Under the pieces are notes generated by a model. The model had not been told where the DNA came from and ran no database searches. It saw only the letters and a program-made list of their open reading frames with translations. Source: Maritimibacter sp. HL-12 (GTDB lineage: Bacteria > Pseudomonadota > Alphaproteobacteria > Rhodobacterales > Rhodobacteraceae). Taken from it: a stretch of DNA of 64,000 nt. The stretch lies in assembly GCF_900177545.1 (NCBI RefSeq), contig NZ_FXBQ01000001.1:868001-932000 (forward strand). The letters run 5' to 3'. Shown here in pieces: positions 33,945 to 42,830 of this stretch (positions within the stretch are counted from its first letter, which is position 1; every line of letters begins with the position of its first letter). The position numbers and the translations under genes are program-made.

Positions 33945-34628
33945 TCACTTCAGCCAGCCTGTCGCATCAGTCCCGAAGCACCAATACAGCAGCGGCACCG
34001 GCGCAACGGCAAGGGCCAGCGTGGCGACCGTGCCCAATGGCGAAAACAGGCGGCTGAAACCGGCGAGAAACAGGATACCTCCGCCGCCACCAGCCGCCGC
34101 GTTCCCCGGAATGTTCACCAACAGCGCAACCACAAGGTAGCGAAACCGCAGGAGGGGCCGCAGCCGCACCGGCGTGACACTCCGCAGCAACTCAAGCCGC
34201 GCATCGGGGCCGAGCGGCGCGACACGTGCGAGCAGATGGCAGGCGCGGGTGAGGCGCAGATCGGCGAGGACCCGGTGCAGGAGCGCGTAAGGCACCAACG
34301 CCCCGGCGGCATAGGCGAGCGTGAGCCCGCACAGCGTTGCCAGATAGATCCAGGGCGCGATCGTCGGCCCCTCGATCGCCATCAGTGCCAAGCCGATCTC
34401 GACCCCCGGCACAAACGGTACCGCGATCATCAGGGCGTAGAGTGCAAGCGTGCCAATTATGAGCATGGGCATCAGCGTTCCCGCCGGTCCCCCTGTGCCC
34501 AGCCGGAGGCGGGCCCAGCCAAGCCCGAGATGCAGGCCCCAGACCACCGCGGCGACCACGCAGAGCCGCACGAGGTTGCGGCGCAGCGCCCCTGATGTCG
34601 GCAGGGTATCCAAGCGGCGGTCAACCAT
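33945..34628 (-). CDS. Conserved multi-pass membrane protein
   Basis: A 227-residue hydrophobic protein with about five or six predicted transmembrane helices. Segments ALMIAVPFVPGVEIGLALM, LLRFRYLVVALLVNIPGNAA and GGGGGILFLAGFSRLFSP resemble the VTT/DedA-type small membrane proteins, but I cannot assign it to a named subfamily. The start chosen is the Met before VDRRLDTLP. An upstream small secreted-protein gene overlaps it by 8 bp, so the two may be co-transcribed. Confidence 0.65.
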   Translation of the reverse strand: MVDRRLDTLPTSGALRRNLVRLCVVAAVVWGLHLGLGWARLRLGTGGPAGTLMPMLIIGTLALYALMIAVPFVPGVEIGLALMAIEGPTIAPWIYLATLCGLTLAYAAGALVPYALLHRVLADLRLTRACHLLARVAPLGPDARLELLRSVTPVRLRPLLRFRYLVVALLVNIPGNAAAGGGGGILFLAGFSRLFSPLGTVATLALAVAPVPLLYWCFGTDATGWLK

Positions 34629-34956
34629 CCCGGTTGGTCCCGGCACAGCGGTCGAAACGCCCGAAGCTCGCGCGTGTGTCCCGCCCGCCCACAGGCACCG
34701 GGCGCGAACCGCTTTCGAGGCTTTGAGGTGTGTCGACGCCAGAGCCAACACCGCGCCCGGCGTGGTTCAGGCACAGCGTTTCACCGGCCGCGTGGCTGCG
34801 CCCGGCGCGCCCAGCCGGGTCGATCCCGCGTGCCGTGACCTGAGACCGCTCCGCCGTCGCATTCGAGAAGCGCAGCAACGCGGTGTCCGGCGATCCGGCA
34901 AGCATTGCGCCGGGGGCGGCGTCGATGACCAGAGCTATGAGCACGCGCCTGTTCAT
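34621..34956 (-). CDS. Possible small secreted protein, perhaps degenerate
   Basis: A 111-codon frame with a GGGAG ribosome-binding site six bases before the ATG and a signal-peptide-like start (MNRRVLIALVIDAAPGAMLA), although an Asp interrupts the hydrophobic core. The rest (LLRFSNATAERSQVTARGID, then low-complexity Gly/Arg sequence) looks partly protein-like and partly frameshifted. It lies directly upstream of the membrane-protein gene. I do not recognise a family, and it may be another relic of this decayed stretch. Confidence 0.35.
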   Translation of the reverse strand: MNRRVLIALVIDAAPGAMLAGSPDTALLRFSNATAERSQVTARGIDPAGRAGRSHAAGETLCLNHAGRGVGSGVDTPQSLESGSRPVPVGGRDTRASFGRFDRCAGTNRDG

Positions 34957-35128
34957 GAGAACTCCCGCGACCAACCTCGGGCCCGGCATGGCCCGCGGCA
35001 ACAAAACAACGCGTGATCTCGCACGGAGGTGATCGCGCGGCATCGGTTACCGAAACGTGGCCGGCGCGTGAAAAACGACTGCGCCGCGTGGTCGTCCTGT
35101 GGCCAGTCACACCAAAGGGAGGACAGCC

Positions 35129-35505
35129 ATGAAACACGTTATTATCGCCGCCGTGCCCTTCGCCGCCGCGATTTGGGACCCAGGCCGATGCCGACTACGC
35201 GGCGCTGATCCGGGAGGCGATGCAGGCCGTGCGCCTCGCCGGGCCCGGCATGATCCACCACACCCCCTACGAGGGCACCGACCCGCACGGCATGCAGCTC
35301 GAAACCTTCTACTCCACCGCCACGGTCGACGGTCACGAGGGCGATCTGATCGTCAAGCGCAACTATGGGCCCGAAGGGGTCAATCCGCACCGCCTGACCT
35401 GGGCCGCTTCCCCGGACGTGCCCGACAAGGCCGGCGCGCGCGCCACAGCATGCAGGCCAAGGCGACGACGACAAACCGACCGAAGCACCGGAACCGGCCG
35501 GTTAA
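35129..35505 (+). pseudogene. Frameshifted small periplasmic protein gene
   Basis: A start MKHVIIAAVPFAAA resembling a signal peptide is followed by a frameshift into TQADADYAALIREAMQAVRL and YEGTDPHGMQLETFYSTATV, with VDGHEGDLIVKRNYGPEG after it. A second shift leads into a DDDKPTEAPEPAG ending with a TAA at 35503-35505. Each piece is protein-like but in a different frame, so the reading frame was lost at least twice. The family is not recognised. Confidence 0.6.
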
Positions 35506-35748
35506 CCCATCCGCGGCGAGGGAGGCCACAACGCAATGCTTGCTGAAACGGAAGGCCTTGCGCTGTTGGTGTCTGCCGGACCGAATGCCGAAACCGAGAA
35601 CAAGAGGCTGATGACGATGGTTGGAAGACTGAGATTCATACTGCGCGCGAATTATCTGAAACCTTGGATCGGTGCTTGAACCTGTGTCGACGGCCATTGT
35701 GCGCCTGCGGCGCGATCCCCCAGGGTGTTTGAAAACCATTCGCGCGGG

Positions 35749-36594
35749 TCAGGCTCTCAGCCGATCGGCGTGCCAGGCGATATGGTCGGGCATGAAGGTC
35801 GAGATGAAGAAATACGAATGGTCGTACCCTTCCTGCATTCTCAGTGTCAGATTGATGCCCGTCCCGTCACAGGCCCTCTCGAGCAGATGCGGGCGGAGCT
35901 GTCCTTCGAGGAAACCGTCAGCAGTTCCCTGGTCGACGAGAAGTTCCGGCACGCGCGCGCCGGCCTCGATCACGGCGCAGGCGTCGTGGTCGCGCCACTT
36001 GGCGCGGTCGGGGCCAAGATAGCCGGCAAGTGCCTTTTCGCCCCAAGGCACCGAACTTGGAGCCACGATCGGCGCGAAGGCCGACGTGGCACTATAGCGG
36101 CCCGGATTGCGCAGCGAAAGCGTGAGCGCACCATGGCCGCCCATGGAATGGCCCATGATCGACTGGCGCGTCAGGTCGGCCGGGAAGTGCGCGGCGAGGA
36201 CGCCCGGCAACTCGTCTTCGAGGTAGCCCCGCATCCGGTAATGCCGATCGAAGGGCGGCTCCGTCGCATCGAGGTAGAACCCCGCCCCGAGACCGAAATC
36301 ATAGGCGCCCTCGGGGTCGTCCGGCACGTCCGCACCACGGGGACTGGTGTCGGGCGCGACGAAGATCAGCCCGTGTTCGGCGCAGGCGGCCCGAAATTCA
36401 CCCTTCTCGGTAACATTGGCCTGGGTGCAGGTGAGCCCGGAGAGATACCAGACTACTGGCAGCGTCTGGCCCGGTGCATGGTCAGGCACGAAGACCGAGA
36501 ATTCCATCGGCGTGCCCGTCGCCGTTGAGGCATGACGGTAGACGCCCTGCACCCCGCCATGAGCCTTCGCGGTCGAAATCGTCTCCAACGTCAT
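35749..36594 (-). CDS. fghA: S-formylglutathione hydrolase
   Basis: A 281-residue alpha/beta-hydrolase (esterase D family). It has WYLSGLTCTQANVTEKGEFR near the N-terminus, the nucleophile elbow GHSMGGHGAL with the catalytic Ser, and a C-terminal YDHSYFFISTFMPDH with the catalytic His. It hydrolyses S-formylglutathione to formate and glutathione, the second step of glutathione-linked formaldehyde oxidation. Its ATG overlaps the stop of the dehydrogenase gene upstream, so both enzymes are made together. Confidence 0.94.
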   Translation of the reverse strand: MTLETISTAKAHGGVQGVYRHASTATGTPMEFSVFVPDHAPGQTLPVVWYLSGLTCTQANVTEKGEFRAACAEHGLIFVAPDTSPRGADVPDDPEGAYDFGLGAGFYLDATEPPFDRHYRMRGYLEDELPGVLAAHFPADLTRQSIMGHSMGGHGALTLSLRNPGRYSATSAFAPIVAPSSVPWGEKALAGYLGPDRAKWRDHDACAVIEAGARVPELLVDQGTADGFLEGQLRPHLLERACDGTGINLTLRMQEGYDHSYFFISTFMPDHIAWHADRLRA

Positions 36595-37703
36595 CAGAAC
36601 ACCACGACCGAGCGGATCGACTTGCCCTCGTGCATCAGGTCGAAGCCCTTGTTGATCTCCTCGAGCGAGAGCACGTGGGTGATCATCGGGTCGATCTCGA
36701 TCTTGCCGTTCATGTACCAGTCCACGATCTTCGGCACGTCCGTGCGCCCCTTGGCGCCCCCGAAAGCCGTGCCTTTCCAGACCCGGCCGGTGACGAGCTG
36801 GAACGGGCGGGTGGAGATCTCCTTGCCGGATTCGGCCACGCCGATGACGGTGGAAACACCCCAGCCACGGTGACAGGCCTCAAGCGCGGTGCGCATCACG
36901 TCGGTGTTGCCGGTACAGTCGAAGGTGTAGTCGGCGCCACCGTCCGTCAGCTCGACAAGGTGCGCGACGAGATCGCCTTTCACCTTGGTCGGATTGACGA
37001 AGTGAGTCATGCCGAAGCGTTCGCCCCAGCTTTTCTTTTCGTCGTTGATATCGACGCCGATGATCTTGTCGGCCCCGACCATGCGGGCGCCCTGGATCAC
37101 GTTGAGCCCGATCCCGCCGAGGCCGAACACGATGACATTGGCACCGGGCTCGACCTTGGCAGTGTGGATCACGGCCCCGACCCCGGTGGTTACGCCGCAG
37201 CCAATGTAACAGGCCTTGTCGAAGGGGGCATCCTCGCGGATCTTTGCCACCGCGATCTCGGGCAGAACGGTAAAGTTCGAGAAGGTCGAGCACCCCATGT
37301 AATGGTAGATCGTCTGCCCCTTGTAGGAGAAACGCGAGGTGCCATCGGGCATGACCCCCTTGCCTTGCGTCGAGCGGATCGAGGTGCAGAGGTTGGTCTT
37401 GCCCGACGTGCAGCTTTTGCATTCGCGGCATTCGGGCGTGTAGAGCGGGATCACGTGATCGCCGGGCTTGACGGATTTCACCCCCGCGCCGACCTCGCGC
37501 ACGATCCCCGCGCCCTCGTGGCCGAGCACGGAGGGGAAAATACCCTCGCTGTCGAAGCCGTCGAGCGTGTAGGCATCGGTGTGGCAGATCCCGGTGGCCA
37601 TGATTTCCACCAGCACCTCGCCTTCTTTCGGACCTTCGAGATCAAGCTCGACGATTTCGAGCCGTTGCTTCGCCGCGAAGGCCACGGCTGCACGGGTTTT
37701 CAT
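36594..37703 (-). CDS. frmA: S-(hydroxymethyl)glutathione dehydrogenase (class III alcohol dehydrogenase)
   Basis: A 369-residue zinc alcohol dehydrogenase. It shows catalytic zinc ligands in [12 protein letters not shown] and GHEGAGIV, the four structural zinc cysteines in [15 protein letters not shown], the NAD-binding [13 protein letters not shown], and the class III-typical [18 protein letters not shown] region. It oxidises the spontaneous adduct of formaldehyde and glutathione to S-formylglutathione with NAD. Formaldehyde may come from C1 or methylated compounds; no methylotrophy genes are in the window. The gene symbol follows E. coli; it is also called adhI or adhC. Confidence 0.95.
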   Translation of the reverse strand: MKTRAAVAFAAKQRLEIVELDLEGPKEGEVLVEIMATGICHTDAYTLDGFDSEGIFPSVLGHEGAGIVREVGAGVKSVKPGDHVIPLYTPECRECKSCTSGKTNLCTSIRSTQGKGVMPDGTSRFSYKGQTIYHYMGCSTFSNFTVLPEIAVAKIREDAPFDKACYIGCGVTTGVGAVIHTAKVEPGANVIVFGLGGIGLNVIQGARMVGADKIIGVDINDEKKSWGERFGMTHFVNPTKVKGDLVAHLVELTDGGADYTFDCTGNTDVMRTALEACHRGWGVSTVIGVAESGKEISTRPFQLVTGRVWKGTAFGGAKGRTDVPKIVDWYMNGKIEIDPMITHVLSLEEINKGFDLMHEGKSIRSVVVF

Positions 37704-37833
37704 GTGTTTGTCTCCTTGGTGATCGCTGGCGGCGGGACCCGGATGGCCCGCCGGAAAGATGCAAGTTCGCCCGACACTTCTGTTGCGCGGGGTCTCGGTT
37801 TCTGCGCCGGATGCGGTGCCCGGCCACCTGCGC

Positions 37834-38130
37834 TCAAGCGCCGGGATCGACCAGCACCTTGCACTGGGTGGTGCGCTGCCGCAATGCCTCGAAGGCGTCG
37901 GGCATGTTCAGAAGCGGCACCTTGTCGGAAACCAGATGCTGCGGGGCGTATGTGCCCCCGTCAAGCGCCCGGATCGCCATTTCGAACTCCGGCATGGTGA
38001 AAAACACCGACATCACGATTTCAACTTCCTTCGAGATCGCGCGGAAGCTGTTCATGTGATCGGGCGCGGTGCAAAGACCAAGCACAACAACCTTGCCGCG
38101 CGGCGCGACGACCGCCTCAAGGCCCGGTGA
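37834..38130 (-). pseudogene. C-terminal fragment of a zinc-type alcohol dehydrogenase
   Basis: About 95 codons read GLEAVVAPRGKVVVLGLCTA, then EVEIVMSVFFTMPEFEMAIR and [18 protein letters not shown], which is the C-terminal end of a medium-chain zinc dehydrogenase (end of the Rossmann fold and the last substrate-domain segment). The roughly 250 N-terminal residues, with both zinc sites, are absent, because unrelated DNA and the P450 gene lie immediately upstream. It was probably once the last gene of the P450/PrpD operon and lost its front half by deletion. Confidence 0.75.
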
Positions 38131-38179
38131 CCGGGTGAACCGGCCTTGGCCGCACTTCGCGATTGTCCGGCCTTTTTTT

Positions 38180-39406
38180 CTATTTCACCGGGGTAATCGC
38201 CAGCGGGACGCTGAGCGGCCCGTATTCCGGCCATGTCGTCATCGGGATCGGACCGGTGATGTCGAACCGCTCGATGTGCCGCACGAAAAGCTCCAGTGTC
38301 GCCGTGATCATAACCAGCGCAATGCCGCGCCCAGCGCACATGTGCGGGCCGCGCCCGAAGGCCAGATGTGGCGGTTCACTCTGCCGGTCGAGGCGAAATT
38401 CGTCGGGTTCCCGGAACACCGCCGGGTCACGATTGGCGGCCGTGAAGGCCAGCGCGATCGGCTCGTCCTGGCGGATGGTGCGCCCGCAGACGGTGACTTC
38501 ATCGACGGGCGTGCGGGCGAAACCGCGATAGGGTGTATAGAGGCGCAGAAGTTCGTCCACCGCGGCCGGGATCTTGTCGGGCTCCTTGCGCAGCAAAGCA
38601 AGGTGCTCGGGATGGCGCTCAAAGTGGATGGCCATGGAGCCGATGAAGGTGGTCGGCGCGATGATCCCGACCACAAGCAACTGGCGCACCGTTCCGAGGA
38701 TACCATCATCGGGCAGCGGTTTTCCTTCGTGCCGCATGGCCAGCATTGCGCTGACCGGATCCGAGCCCGGATCGCGGGGGGTGGCCTTGCGGTCCTCGAT
38801 CAGCCGTGCGGCAGCCTCGTAGAGCACGAGCGAGGACTTCTGGATCATCTCCATATCCATCTTCTCAAGCGCGATGGTGAAGTCATTGCCGATCCGGCGG
38901 ATGGTCTCGGCATCCTCCGCCGAGATCCCGAAAAACTCCGCCAGCACCTTGGCGGGCAACGGATAGCCAAAATCGCGGCAGGCGTCGAATTCGCCACGGG
39001 CAAGCAGGGGCTGGAAAAGCTCCTCGGCCATTTCGCGGATCGACCCTTCCCAGAACTCCATCCGCTCGCGGCGGAACAGCGGCGTCAGAGAACGGCGGTA
39101 GGGCGTATGTTCCGGCGGATCGAGATGAAGCGGCGGTCGGCGCCCGGTGGTGGCGACGCGGGGCACGACGTTCTGAACGGTCGTCGTGTATTCTGAGGGG
39201 GTTGAGATGGCGTGCTCGACATCCTCGTAACGGGTGAACAACCAAAAGCCCCCGAGGTCATTGGAATGCGCGACCGGACAGCGCCCGCGCAGATCTGCGA
39301 AGAGGGCGTGAACGGCGTCGAAATCGTCAACGCTCGCATCGAAATCGTGCGCCTTCGAGAAACGGTCGGTGTTGCGGGGCTGCGGGCGGTTATCGAGGGG
39401 GCGCAT
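38180..39406 (-). CDS. Cytochrome P450
   Basis: A 408-residue soluble bacterial P450. It has the heme-cysteine motif FGRGPHMCAGRGIA, K-helix DELLRLY (ExxR), and HLDPPEHTPYRRSLTPLF typical of class I enzymes. In the I-helix the usual (A/G)Gx(D/E)T reads GIIAPTTF: the acidic residue of the oxygen-activating pair is replaced by Pro and only the Thr remains. No ferredoxin or reductase gene is nearby. It is the second-last unit of the operon starting at the binding-protein gene at 47 kb, 10 bp after the MmgE/PrpD gene. Confidence 0.93.
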   Translation of the reverse strand: MRPLDNRPQPRNTDRFSKAHDFDASVDDFDAVHALFADLRGRCPVAHSNDLGGFWLFTRYEDVEHAISTPSEYTTTVQNVVPRVATTGRRPPLHLDPPEHTPYRRSLTPLFRRERMEFWEGSIREMAEELFQPLLARGEFDACRDFGYPLPAKVLAEFFGISAEDAETIRRIGNDFTIALEKMDMEMIQKSSLVLYEAAARLIEDRKATPRDPGSDPVSAMLAMRHEGKPLPDDGILGTVRQLLVVGIIAPTTFIGSMAIHFERHPEHLALLRKEPDKIPAAVDELLRLYTPYRGFARTPVDEVTVCGRTIRQDEPIALAFTAANRDPAVFREPDEFRLDRQSEPPHLAFGRGPHMCAGRGIALVMITATLELFVRHIERFDITGPIPMTTWPEYGPLSVPLAITPVK

Positions 39407-39416
39407 GGCGTGTCCT

Positions 39417-40760
39417 TCAGTTGGGCCGAGCCGTCGCGAGCACGGTCATCAGGGCGCTGACCGGCAGCGATGGGTCGGCAGTTTCGAGAGAAAGCAGCGT
39501 GTCGAGTGCCTGCGACGGGCCGAGGCAGTCGCGCAGTTTCGGGGATATATCGGTGTAGCTTGCCGTGCCGGCCCGCAATTCGGGTGGCGGCGGCAGGGTG
39601 CGATCGCGCGTGGTGCCGTCCTTGAAGACAAGCCGCGCCTTTCGTCCCATGGCGTCGCCGCAGGCACCAAGCTCGACCTTGTCGGCCAGTGCCAGCGTGG
39701 GAACATCCCGCCGCGCCGTATCGGAAAATGCGTCAAGGCCGGGTGCGCCGTGCAGTAAAGCGCGGGCGAAACAGAAGGGAACGGAGAATTTCGCCGTTAT
39801 CGCAGAGCCAGGCCTGATTCGATCCGCGCGCGGCGCAAAGAGCATGTCATCGGGTGGTTCAACGGTGAAAACCACGGCTTCGAGATCATCCGGCACGATA
39901 CCCTCGCGGCGCAATGCAAGTGCCAGCGCGATGGCCGGATGGGTGCCCCGACAGCAAGGCCAGAGCTTCAGGGAAAGCTCCGACGTCAGGAAGGTCTTGC
40001 CAAAGGAGGCGAAGGGGGCTGGATCCGGTGCCGCGCAGGTCAGCAGATGGACAAGGCCGCCTTCCTCGCTGAGCGGATCGGCAGTTCCGGTCACACCGGC
40101 GCGGGCCAGAAGCACCGCCTCGGTTGCGGCGCGCGCGGCGAACCCATCACGGACGGCACGCAGATCGGAGGCGGGGCTTCGCTTCAGCGCGTCGGTCAGG
40201 GCGAATTGCACTTGCACCAGCGAGAGAGCCGCCACCGTTTGATCGGGCGAGAGGCCCAGCAGCTTCGCCCCCGCCAGAGCCGCGCCCACGGCCCCTATCA
40301 TCGGCGGATGATACCAGCCGCGCCGGCCGGGATCGGTGGTCAGTGACAGACCGATCCGGCAGGCCAGATCGGCACCGAGTGCCATGGCCGGCAAGATGTC
40401 ACCCAGCGTCTTGCCTTCCGCCTCGGCGATCGCCAGCACGGTCGGGATCACCGCTGCATTGGGATGCAGCCCCACCTGATCGAAGGTGTCCTCGAAATCC
40501 AGCGCGTGGGCGAGCGCGCCGTTGGCAAGCGCTGCGGCGGGCACCGGTGCGGTCCCTCCCGCGAGCAAACTCGCCTGCCCCGGACCATAAAGCCGTGCTT
40601 GCGCTGAGAAGGGCACCACCACGGGTTCGTGCCGCAGTGCGCCCAGCATCACGGCCAGCCCGTCGGCAAGGCACAGCCGGGCGGCATGACGCGCCTCGGA
40701 CGGCAGCGTGTTCCATCCGCAGGCGCCCACGCGCACCGCGATATCCCGTGTCAGGTTCAT
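39417..40760 (-). CDS. MmgE/PrpD family protein
   Basis: A 447-residue member of the MmgE/PrpD fold (2-methylcitrate dehydratase and cis-aconitate decarboxylase relatives). Visible features are ALANGALAHALDFEDTFDQVGLHPNA-like conservation (the HALDFEDT core and HPNAAVIPTVLAIAE), LGADLACRIG, and KLWPCCRGTHPAI. The family acts on tricarboxylic or other polycarboxylic acids, but this operon has no methylcitrate genes, so the substrate is open. It overlaps the CapA-like gene by 4 bp and lies 10 bp before the P450 gene. Confidence 0.9.
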   Translation of the reverse strand: MNLTRDIAVRVGACGWNTLPSEARHAARLCLADGLAVMLGALRHEPVVVPFSAQARLYGPGQASLLAGGTAPVPAAALANGALAHALDFEDTFDQVGLHPNAAVIPTVLAIAEAEGKTLGDILPAMALGADLACRIGLSLTTDPGRRGWYHPPMIGAVGAALAGAKLLGLSPDQTVAALSLVQVQFALTDALKRSPASDLRAVRDGFAARAATEAVLLARAGVTGTADPLSEEGGLVHLLTCAAPDPAPFASFGKTFLTSELSLKLWPCCRGTHPAIALALALRREGIVPDDLEAVVFTVEPPDDMLFAPRADRIRPGSAITAKFSVPFCFARALLHGAPGLDAFSDTARRDVPTLALADKVELGACGDAMGRKARLVFKDGTTRDRTLPPPPELRAGTASYTDISPKLRDCLGPSQALDTLLSLETADPSLPVSALMTVLATARPN

Positions 40761-41872
40761 GCCGGTTCCGGCCGGATCGTATCGCCCAGAGCTTCATAGC
40801 GTGTGGGCAGATCCGCGATCGCGGTGATTTTGCGCAGGTAGGCCAGGATGCGGTCGAACTCGGGCTCTCGTTGCGACACGAAGCGCGGAGCGGAATCCTT
40901 TTCGATCCAGACCGGAACCAGTGCGAGATCGCGTAGACCTTCGCGCGTCAGCGTGGCTTCAACCGCGATGCTCATGCGGCTATCGGGGGGGAAGTTGTAG
41001 CTTGAGGTGAAATCCGGCTCCCAGCCCGGGCTCAGGGCCTGGATTTCGCGAAACCCCCGCGACGCGGCGTGTTCCGGCGTCATCCACAGATCCAGCGCGA
41101 AATTGGCCAGCGAATGCACGATGGGCTTGCCGCGATGGAACTCGATCCCTTTCAGAATATGCGCGTGACATCCCAAGACCATGTCCGCCCCCGCGTCGAT
41201 GGCTGCGCGCCCGACCGCGCGCTGGTAATCGGGGATCACGGCGGGCACGAAGTGGATGCCCGCGTGGTGTGACAGGATCACGATGTCCACCTGCTCTTTC
41301 AGAGCGCGGATCGAGCTGGTCAGGGCCTCGAGATCTTCATTATGCGGAAAGGTGTGCACACGGGCGGGCGTGCCGGGCTGGTCGTGTTCGATCTGCTCGT
41401 AGACCGTGTGCCCTCGCATCGGCGCGCAGCCGGGCTTGTCATGATCGGCCCAGTAGTTCTGTGGCAGGATCGAGTTGACGGCGAGGAACCCGACGCGCAC
41501 ACCGCCGCGCGCCTCGATCACGGGCGCACGGGCCTCCAAGATATTCGCCCCGGCCCCCATGTGCCGCGCCCCCGCGCGGTCGAGATTGGCCAGCGTGTCG
41601 AACATCCCTTCCGGCCCCCAGTCCATCGTGTGGTTCCCGGCGAATGACACGATGCCAAGGCCGGTATCGACCAGTGCGTTGGCGATCTCGGGCTTGCCCC
41701 GCATCGTGTGGCGCGCCTGCGGAACGCGCTGTCCGCGCGTGGTCAGGTTCACCTCGAGTTGACAATAGCCGAGATCGGCGGCGCGGATCCGGTCGCGAAC
41801 ATGGGCAAAGATCGACTTCGGATCGTCGCGGTCCGGGGCGATGTCGCCCACCGCCATGAATCGGCAGGTCAT
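40757..41872 (-). CDS. CapA-family metallophosphatase-like protein
   Basis: A 371-residue protein of the CapA/PgsA (poly-gamma-glutamate synthesis, calcineurin-like) family. It starts MTCRFMAVGDIAPDRDDP. Metal-site motifs are VGDI, FAGNHTMDWG, ILSHHAGIHF and GCHAHILKGIEF. There is no signal peptide, unlike membrane-anchored CapA. Such stand-alone proteins occur in catabolic operons, and their reaction is unknown; hydrolysis of a glutamyl-type amide or phosphoester is a guess. Start at 41872, one base after the ATPase stop. Confidence 0.82.
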   Translation of the reverse strand: MTCRFMAVGDIAPDRDDPKSIFAHVRDRIRAADLGYCQLEVNLTTRGQRVPQARHTMRGKPEIANALVDTGLGIVSFAGNHTMDWGPEGMFDTLANLDRAGARHMGAGANILEARAPVIEARGGVRVGFLAVNSILPQNYWADHDKPGCAPMRGHTVYEQIEHDQPGTPARVHTFPHNEDLEALTSSIRALKEQVDIVILSHHAGIHFVPAVIPDYQRAVGRAAIDAGADMVLGCHAHILKGIEFHRGKPIVHSLANFALDLWMTPEHAASRGFREIQALSPGWEPDFTSSYNFPPDSRMSIAVEATLTREGLRDLALVPVWIEKDSAPRFVSQREPEFDRILAYLRKITAIADLPTRYEALGDTIRPEPA

Positions 41873-41873
41873 G

Positions 41874-42830
41874 TCACCAGCCTCCCTGGTTGACCATGTG
41901 ACAGGCAACCGCCCCGCCCGCTTCGTCGGCCTCCGCCCTGGGGCGCACGCTCCTGCAGATCTCGCGCGCGAATGGGCAGCGCGTGTGATAGGCACAGCCC
42001 GGCGGTGGCGCGAGCGGCGATGGGATCTCTCCCTCCGGCGGGACAGCCATGGCGGGCGCGTCGGGATCGGCGGGCAGCGTCGCGGCGAGCAGCGCCTGTG
42101 TATAGGGGTGGCGCGGTGCCGTGCAGATCAGGTTGGCCGGGCCATGCTCCACGATGCGTCCAAGGTAGATCACCACGACTTCGTCACACATGAATCGCAC
42201 CGTTGCGAGGTCGTGGCTCACGAACAGCGTCGCGAGCCCGTATTCGTCCCGAAGCTCCGTGAGCACGTTGAGGATCTGCGCCCGGATCGAGATGTCCTGA
42301 GACGAGACCGGTTCGTCCAGCAGCATGAGCTCCGGCTTAGATGCGAGTGCCCGGGCAATCGCGATGCGTTGGCGCTGCCCGCCCGAGAACTCGGCCGGAA
42401 GCCGGTTGGCATCGCGGGCCGTCAGGCCCACCGCCTCCAGCACCTCGTCGACGCGGGCGTCGATCTGCGGACCGCTCAGGTCGGTGTTGGCTGCCAGCGG
42501 TTCGCGGATGATCCGGCGCACACGCAGACGGGGATTAAGCGAGGAATAGGGGTTCTGAAAAACCGGCTGCACAGCGCGGCGATAGGCGCGGCGCTCAGCG
42601 ACGGAAAGCATGCGAAGCGGTTTGCCCTTGAACCGAACCTCGCCCTCCGTGGGGGTGTCGAGCATCAGGATCAGCCGGTTCAGCGTGGTCTTTCCGCAGC
42701 CTGACTCGCCCACCACACCCAGGGAATGGCGCGGCATGCAATCGATGCTGACATCGCTGAGGGCATGCAGGGGACCGCCACGCGTGCGGAAGGTGCGCCC
42801 GAGGGCATGTGTCGATAGAATAGCGTTCAT
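41874..42830 (-). CDS. Oligopeptide-type ABC transporter ATP-binding protein (OppF-like)
   Basis: A 318-residue ATPase with Walker A GESGCGKTT, signature FSGGQRQRIAIARAL, Walker B LMLLDEP, and the CAYHTRCPFAREICRSVRP cysteine tail. The D-loop after Walker B reads SSQD in place of the usual SALD, a departure in a loop that contacts the partner ATPase. The start is the ATG that overlaps the previous stop (ATGA), since the longer frame overprints the neighbour. It is partner to the OppD-like subunit. Confidence 0.92.
   Translation of the reverse strand: MNAILSTHALGRTFRTRGGPLHALSDVSIDCMPRHSLGVVGESGCGKTTLNRLILMLDTPTEGEVRFKGKPLRMLSVAERRAYRRAVQPVFQNPYSSLNPRLRVRRIIREPLAANTDLSGPQIDARVDEVLEAVGLTARDANRLPAEFSGGQRQRIAIARALASKPELMLLDEPVSSQDISIRAQILNVLTELRDEYGLATLFVSHDLATVRFMCDEVVVIYLGRIVEHGPANLICTAPRHPYTQALLAATLPADPDAPAMAVPPEGEIPSPLAPPPGCAYHTRCPFAREICRSVRPRAEADEAGGAVACHMVNQGGW

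Noticed and set aside
36474-38000. A 508-codon open frame on the plus strand
   Set aside because: It is antisense to the class III alcohol dehydrogenase and the dehydrogenase fragment and shows only His/Asp-rich low-complexity sequence.
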